From Paraescarpia echinospica (Eukaryota > Annelida > Polychaeta > Sabellida > Siboglinidae): a stretch of DNA of 64,000 bases. Within the stretch, counting starts at the first letter, position 1. Every line of letters starts with the position of its first letter. The notes under the pieces are model-generated. The model did no database searches. It saw only the letters and a program-made list of their open reading frames with translations, and was not told where the DNA came from. Location of the stretch: positions 31,404,149-31,468,148 of the forward strand of contig CM034532.1 in the NCBI GenBank assembly GCA_020002185.1, in the 5' to 3' direction. Made by a program: the position numbers and the translations under genes. This document shows, piece after piece, positions 58,432 through 64,000 of this stretch.

Positions 58432-59971
58432 CCTTGCTTATAGACGGCGACACAGTCAGAGCTTTCGTGTTGTCGCTTCCGGCCAACTCGTATGACAAGT
58501 TATCGAACTTCTTGAGCCAATGTTTTAACTCCTCGTTACTCTCTCCGCCGTCGACGTGAGGCAGCGACTGGTTCAGCCGCACAATCCTCGCCTCCTTCCC
58601 GGCACTGGGCGCCGCCACCGTCCACTTCCGGTTGCGCGTGTGCACTTCCGAGTCGGACATATAGCGGTCCGGCGACGACGCGGTACGTTGTCCGGGTGGG
58701 TTGCTGCCGTTGCGTTGCCTCGTGCCGATCTGCTGCTCGTACCTGTGGTGCGTGCGCTCGATCTCGTCCTGGAAGGCCCGCACCGAGCTGCTGTCGATCC
58801 CGCGAGGCACGCACCGTACGCCGTAGAGGTTGCGTCGACGATCACCGAGAGTCGCCTCGGTGTCTGACGCATAGTCGAGGCATGCGTACGGGGAGCGTCT
58901 CCGTGTCGTCTGCGGCGACCGGAAGGTCACGTTCGGGTCTTGCGCGCGCAGTCTACTGGAGGACCTCGCGTCCGTCGTGCCCACATAGCTTGACGTCCGA
59001 TCCCCGGTTGTCGTCGTCGACGGCATGAAGAGATTGTTTGTTGCGACTGCGCCCTCTGACGTCCTTTCCCCGGGTGGCGGCGTCGATGATGTCACATCGG
59101 TGTGTCCGTGAGGTGCGTACCGAGCAGGCATCTGTCGGTCGACGAGCGGCACTTGAGAGCCGACGTGGTTCCGGGTTTCCGCTGTGATTGTCCTGCTGTC
59201 TGTCGCCGTGGAACGAACGACGTCGACCGTCGGTTCATCGCGCCGTCTACGGGAGACATGCCCGCCGCCGTAGCCGCCCTTCAGCACGACCACGGGCGTC
59301 GGCTCCTCGTGCTCCATCGACGACAGACTCGGGCAGGAAGCGGCGTTCTTGGAGTGTGCGCCGACGAGCGTTCGCAACTTGAGAACGAGACGCTTCGCGA
59401 TCGACATGAGCAGAACGACGTCATCGAGACTCGTTCTGGTGACGTTGATGCCGTTGATGCTGACGATCTCGTCCCCGACACGTAACAGCGCGTTGTTCTC
59501 GGCGATGCTGCCGCTGCCGATGCGAGAGATGAAGACGCCGCCGACGCGGTCGACGCCATTGCCCTCGCGAATGTAGAAGCCGAGCGTCTGTCCCGGCCGC
59601 TTGAGGATCTCCACTGTCCGCACGATGCTGTCAGCGCCGCTGTCGTTCACTCCTGTCCGCTCGGCCAGAGGCGGTGTCTTCAGCCGCTTGTTCAGCGTCG
59701 CCTCGTTGCCGCCGTGTTTACATGAGCCACCTCCACATCCCTCTCCCGACCCGCGGTGCACCTTCAAACAAGACGCAGTGTCGTCGCCGCCACAGTTACC
59801 TTGGCTACTGCACTTATTTATCGCACCTGCATTGGCGCTCGCCTGCCGCTGTCGCCGATCCACCTTGCCCGGTGCCTGCTGCCCTACCTTGCCGCCGCCG
59901 GTCGCCCACCGCTTCTCCGATGGACCTCCGCCCGCACTGGCGTAGCCGTCATGCCCACCGCCATTCGACAT
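58432..59971 (-). CDS. syd-1-like RhoGAP, coding exon 1 (start codon and PDZ domain)
   Basis: The ATG at 59971 is preceded in frame by a TAG four codons upstream, so it is the first in-frame start. The exon runs 1540 bases to a gtaagt donor (phase 1; read-through would stop at 58411). Residues 1-115 are Gly/Ser/Cys-rich and likely disordered. PDZ domain about 117-202: RTVEILKRPGQTLGFYIREG, GVFISRIGSGSIAENNALL, VGDEIVSINGINVTRTSLDD. Then a long basic linker with SPYACLDYASDTEATLGDRR, AFQDEIERTHHRYEQQI (possible short coiled coil) and HWLKKFDNLSYELAGS. PDZ-C2-RhoGAP order is that of invertebrate SYD-1 (RhoGAP100F in flies); vertebrate SYDE1/2 lack the PDZ (recalled). SYD-1 acts early in presynaptic assembly, where the fly PDZ binds neurexin (recalled). 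The GC content of this exon is far above the flanks. Confidence 0.93.
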
Positions 59972-60433
59972 TGCAGTTAGCTAGCCGGCAGAAAAACAGC
60001 GAAAATCGCAAGGAAATGCGCACAAACGCTGCATATTTAGCCGGACTAACGCGGCCTCGACATTATGCTCGCCGTACTCCAGCTCGTCGACGATAAGACG
60101 AGAAAGATCGATATTGATGATGTCAATTTGAAGCCATAGCGATCGCAGCGCCTCGCGACGGACTGAAGACCAGCAGAACAACGGATAGTTTTGATTGAAG
60201 CCGCTAGAGCAATCGCGAGCTAAGCTAGTGTGCGTGTGTGTGTGCATGCGTGCGTGCCAGCGAGCGAGCGAGTGTGCGTGTTAATTTAGATAATTAAATT
60301 TGTTAGACTTAGTGTTTAATATAATGTTGTGTTAACGTGCATGTAAAACAATTGTTTTTTTTTTTCCCTGACTATAATCACACTTCTGAGATTCACACTT
60401 GCTGCTTTTGTAGATTTCAAAAAACAGCAAATG
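59972..60433 (-). other. 5' flank or 5'UTR of the syd-1-like gene
   Basis: The 462 bases between the start codon and the Harbinger-like element. No TATA box or clear initiator was identified. A weak acceptor-like tttttctgccggctag lies 11 bases before the ATG, so a 5' intron is possible. A tgtgtgtgcatgcgtgcgtg stretch is at 60230-60260. Confidence 0.4.
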
Positions 60434-61189
60434 TAAAGGCGGCGATACACGGTCCGATTGTCTCGGATGAAACCATCCGATTACTACGTAAACGGTGAAA
60501 TCGTATCGTGTGCCTGTCTAGCCGAGTCAATCGCATCCGAGTCACTCGGACGAAATATTTTTAGAGCAGGTTCTATTTTTCGTACGATTCCATCGAACGT
60601 TCGGTGATATTGACCAATCAGAAAACAGCAACAAGGTTGAACTTCGACCTCCTTCAATAAAATGGTCGCCGATGACTTCGGTGAAACCTCACCTTAAATA
60701 TTTGTTAAGCTATATCATGAAAGATTCGCCGTGGAACAAATTTCAAAAAAATTGAAGATTATAACGCAGAACGTCTATCACTGGCAGAATTGTCAACGCC
60801 AAAGACAAAGGACGGCGAACAGACTGAGTCAGAAATGACAGAACGTCAGAAGTAAGTTGCGACGGCGACGTCATGATATTTGGATTATCAAATAACTGTA
60901 TTTAAGTTAAAACGCTATATAGTTATATTGGTAAGTGTCAACGTGAAGTGAAATGTGCATTTTTATTCTGCAAAACAGTGCTCGTCTGAAATACATTCAT
61001 AACATTGATGATTGACATGTCATTGTGATTGTCCTGGGGCTGGGCTGTGGCTGTGCATTTCCTTTCTTTGTATTGTTTATTATCGCTGCAACTTGCAAGT
61101 GCCAACACTGTATCAAACTTGTATCAGCCATGAAATTATACTAGAATTTAATCCTTTTAAAATGTTGAGGCGGCAGCAATGGCATTTTT

Positions 61190-61485
61190 AAAAACGTCAT
61201 TTTCGTATTTGACATTCGACTTCGTATTAAATTATAGACCTATTGACTATCGTTGCGTGTCCAACTTTTGTGGTTGTGGGCCTTGGTGGCTTGGACTTTT
61301 TCTCTCTAATTTTTTCTCTTCCGTTAGCCAGCTTCAGTGAAAGTTTATGTTGAATTGACAACTACAATTTCTAATAAACCTGGTTGGCTGTCACCATCCA
61401 GTCAAACGTTGTTGATTTGAGAAAAATGACACTATATCAAGATACCACGGAATTTCGCGACGTACGAATTTGGGAACTAATAAAC
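61190..61485. repeat. Dispersed non-coding repeat, copy 2
   Basis: Shares aataaacctggttggc and flanking blocks with 11740-12080 (see there), in the same orientation, at about 70-75 percent by eye. It lies inside the Harbinger-like element, either as an older passenger insertion or as part of it. Confidence 0.5.
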
Positions 61486-61938
61486 TTCATAGTTCACTTT
61501 CACGCGTAGAACGGAAACACTTATACTATTTACTGGCAGTGTGAGCATTTCTGTTACCAGTGTGAACATTTTTATAAACAAATATTGACATCTAGGCATT
61601 GGCTGGTACTTGAAAGGGGTTGGGTAGATGACACATTGTTGAAAATTATGCCTGTGCTTGTGGTGTCCTTGTCAATGTGCTATCTGGATATTCACTCTTG
61701 TTGGCATGTTGATATAGATGACAGTCTTTTAATATTTTGTTAAAACAATATTCAACCATTTGTTTGCACTCAACCGGTGAAGTAATTGCTAATTTAGGGT
61801 TAGGATTATTGCTAAGTCAGTTTTTTGAAGGCACAACATTGTGTGATTTGTGATTAGATCCACATAAATGTGTATATCTTTTTAATAAAAAATGTGTACT
61901 GAACATACAAGTGATTTTGTTTGCCTTCTTGTTTTCAG

Positions 61939-62044
61939 AAAAGGTGAACATGACCAAGATTACAATCAACATCATGCAGTATATCTTGCATGAAGACTTT
62001 GTATCATCGATTCAAGCCACAAGGATTGATTTTACTGTGAACAG
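61939..62044 (+). other. Exon-like segment inside the Harbinger-like element
   Basis: A good acceptor cttcttgttttcag is followed by 35 open codons (KVNMTKITINIMQYILHEDF...) ending at aacag followed by gtattt, a usable donor. I do not recognise the peptide. An upstream gtaagt donor at about 60850 follows an open frame ending 'SEMTERQK'. The two could be exons of a lost transposon protein. Low confidence. Confidence 0.25.
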
Positions 62045-62669
62045 GTATTTATGTATTGTGGCAAATTTGAAATATATTATTATGCGATGCTATGTTAAAA
62101 ATAAAATAATGTAACATTATTTTTGAAGCTGTGGATTATGTATGTTTCTGTAGACGTTTCTAGCATTAACATGACTTTGTAATATTAAACTGTTATTGTA
62201 TGAATTCTCATGATAAGGATCACATTGGAACTTATATATATATAATGTTCCTTGTGTCAATGATTGTACATTATAGTTCATGCCAGAATGGGTGTTTCAC
62301 AGTGGTTCCTCTTAACTAAGCGGATGTTTGTTATATTAGGCATCCTAACAGTCATGGTGGGAGTCCATTGTTCCTACCACTTTGGTGCAGACTACCTGGT
62401 AATGTGTTGAAGGATGAATGAAAGTGTCAGTTCATGTGTAAAACTGGGTCAGTCCATGTGATACTTCATTCAGTGATATGCTGTGCAACAAGAGGAATTT
62501 TTCTCCTTTATTATTTGTCATTTACATTAATATTTTATTTCACATTTTCAAATATTGTAACTGTTTTACACATTATTGTTAAATGCTTTATGTATTGCAA
62601 CTATTTATTTTACTACTATTAACTACACTTTGTGTAAGAATAGTCTTCGTGTGCCCAGTAATTGCAGTG

Positions 62670-62770
62670 GGGCCACATAAATAGTTTGGGACTCTCCTAG
62701 GAAAACCATAATTGAAAGGAGGCTGTGTTACCGAGGTGACCTTAAAGAGAGGTTTGCATTCTATTGCCCC
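62670..62770. repeat. Dispersed 'gaggtgacc' repeat, copy 2
   Basis: atagtttgggactctcctag, aaaggaggctgtgttaccga and ggtgaccttaaagagaggtt follow the order seen at 49920-50015. Confidence 0.5.
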
Positions 62771-63790
62771 ATATTAGAATATAATAACAAATATAATTTG
62801 GTCATCAAACTCCTGAGACACTTATTCCTGAAACAAATATGCATGATGTGCCTCCTTGTTGCTGTGGTTTCACTTTTAATATGGTGTTGTCCTACACCCA
62901 ATATTTGAAGGTATGGCATCTATTGAACATTGCTTTAAAACAGTTTACTGTAAGTGCATTTATTGTGTAATAAAATATGTGATGCATCATAGTGTTGTCT
63001 TATTAGTTTGTACTATAGTTGGAAAAATAAAAATTCAATGCATTAATAATGAACCAACATCAAATATAGGTATACTCATGTAGATATATATATATATATA
63101 TACGTATAGTTTAAATAAATAATTAAAATGTCATTTACATGTGGACCAGCAATTGCGAATATAATCATATACATACATACATATATATATGGTCGATTCT
63201 CACAGAAGTGCAGCACTTTATAACATCACTTACTTGCTTGCATTGTTCCCACCTTTTGCTACCATAAATAGACATGTTGGGGAACTCTACCAAGAAATTG
63301 GCCACCTTAAATGCTACTTTTGTGGTAATAGCAGTGGATCAAAGTTGGAAGTGATAATTCCAAAATAACCATACGAATGCAATAATCTGTTTTATATTTG
63401 ACAGTTCTGCTTGTTTGCAAGTAAGTGTTAGATCAGTTGAATATATTACAATTGAATTATATCATTATTTTGTTCACCATGCACTAGACAATAAAGATAA
63501 AAACATGGATGTTTTCAACCTTGATCGAGCTGAAACCATCCAAAGACTAATGTAAATAACCCCTCAAAATAATTAATTAAAATAATAATTATGCCCGTAA
63601 GTGATGTTACAGCATCGCCACAAGACGTTACACAAAATATAAAACCAGCCACTACCCGATTGCAGACAGAATATGGCCAATCGTAACAATCGTGTCTTTC
63701 CGTACGATTCTATCGCAACGAGTGACTCGGCCGAGGCACTCGTACGAGTCAGTCGGTTCGATTGTCTCGTAACGTGTATCGCCGCCTTAA

Positions 63791-64000
63791 GCAACAATGG
63801 ATGACGCTAATCCAATATTCTGAAAGTAAAACATGTTTTGTATTTTTTCGATAAAACAAGTTCTCACACCCACGGGATCATTCCATAAATCTGTGTGTAT
63901 CGATGTATTTACATCACAGCCTTTTGAAGGATGAATTCAATGAAACTATCCCCGATTCGGGATTTAATTTCCATATATTATATACCACTTTGTTCAACAC
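63791..64000. other. Right edge of window, nothing recognised
   Basis: AT-rich flank of the Harbinger-like element. Confidence 0.4.

Larger units (their letters stand above)
60437..63787. mobile_element. PIF/Harbinger-like DNA transposon, 3.35 kb, no visible transposase
   Basis: The ends are perfect inverted repeats of 15 bases, AGGCGGCGATACACG (60437-60451; inverted at 63773-63787), flanked on both sides by TAA (60434-60436 and 63788-63790). A 3-base TWA duplication is the signature of PIF/Harbinger. The outer 150-200 bases on each side share more motifs (gagtcactcg, cgtacgattcNatcg). No frame shows a Harbinger transposase or Myb-like protein, so the copy looks non-autonomous or decayed. 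It contains the dispersed repeat copy at 61190-61485, the 'gaggtgacc' repeat at 62670-62770 and an exon-like piece at 61939-62044. Confidence 0.7.

Noticed and set aside
58556..59945. Several + strand ORFs of 70-140 codons opposite exon 1
   Set aside because: They are antisense shadows of a GC-rich coding exon.

Overview
This is a stretch of animal nuclear DNA, most likely from an aquatic invertebrate. The evidence is spliced genes with GT-AG introns, low gene density, an AT-rich intronic background against GC-rich coding exons, and many decayed APE-type LINEs, a tRNA-derived SINE, Tc1, pogo and Harbinger-like DNA transposons, and micro/minisatellites. The phylum cannot be fixed from this window alone. 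No operon, CRISPR, prokaryotic or viral structure was seen.

Two host genes are supported. (1) At the left end, on the + strand, a terminal coding exon (2249-2347) carries the last strand and helix of a PDZ domain and a stop codon, followed by an AATAAA at 2668; the rest of that gene lies to the left of the window. (2) The main gene is on the minus strand: a syd-1/SYDE-type Rho GTPase-activating protein with PDZ, C2 and RhoGAP domains. Four coding exons were found: 59971-58432 (start codon, PDZ), 51348-50263 (C2 and first part of RhoGAP with its arginine finger), 43956-43796 (RhoGAP), and 28466-28259 (end of RhoGAP). Splice phases fit at every junction (1/1, 1/1, 0/0), giving about 998 residues. 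The final exon or exons after 28259 were not found. The two genes point toward each other.

Layout. 1-5.4 kb: PDZ exon, 3'UTR and AT-rich repeats. 5.4-11.3 kb: a + strand LINE split by a nearly full-length CR1-like LINE on the minus strand. 11.5-13.1 kb: a THAP-domain remnant, a dispersed repeat, a pogo-like MITE and a local duplication. 13.6-16.8 kb: a decayed endonuclease-reverse transcriptase LINE (minus). 17.3-17.7 kb: a retroelement tail. 18.8-20.6 kb: a LINE fragment (minus). 20.8-26.6 kb: an ACGTCG-rich repeat, two SINE copies, a 28-bp minisatellite, a degenerate 57-bp repeat, a 153-bp satellite-like array and a TG microsatellite. 28.3-60.0 kb: the syd-1-like gene. Its introns hold LINE tails, one full SINE, a 13-bp and a 36-bp minisatellite, a fold-back MITE, an L2-like LINE with a 2A-like peptide, a Tc1 transposon, simple repeats and AT palindromes. 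60.4-63.8 kb: a 3.35-kb element with TAA duplications and AGGCGGCGATACACG inverted repeats (PIF/Harbinger-like), sitting about 465 bp upstream of the syd-1-like start codon.

The syd-1-like protein would act at presynaptic active zones as a scaffold and GAP-like protein (known for the family). All recognised transposon ORFs are broken. I found no convincing new biological system. The most useful second looks are the Harbinger-like element at the gene's 5' side, the nested LINEs with an esterase-type ORF1 end, the 2A-like LINE, and several unclassified fold-back and satellite repeats.
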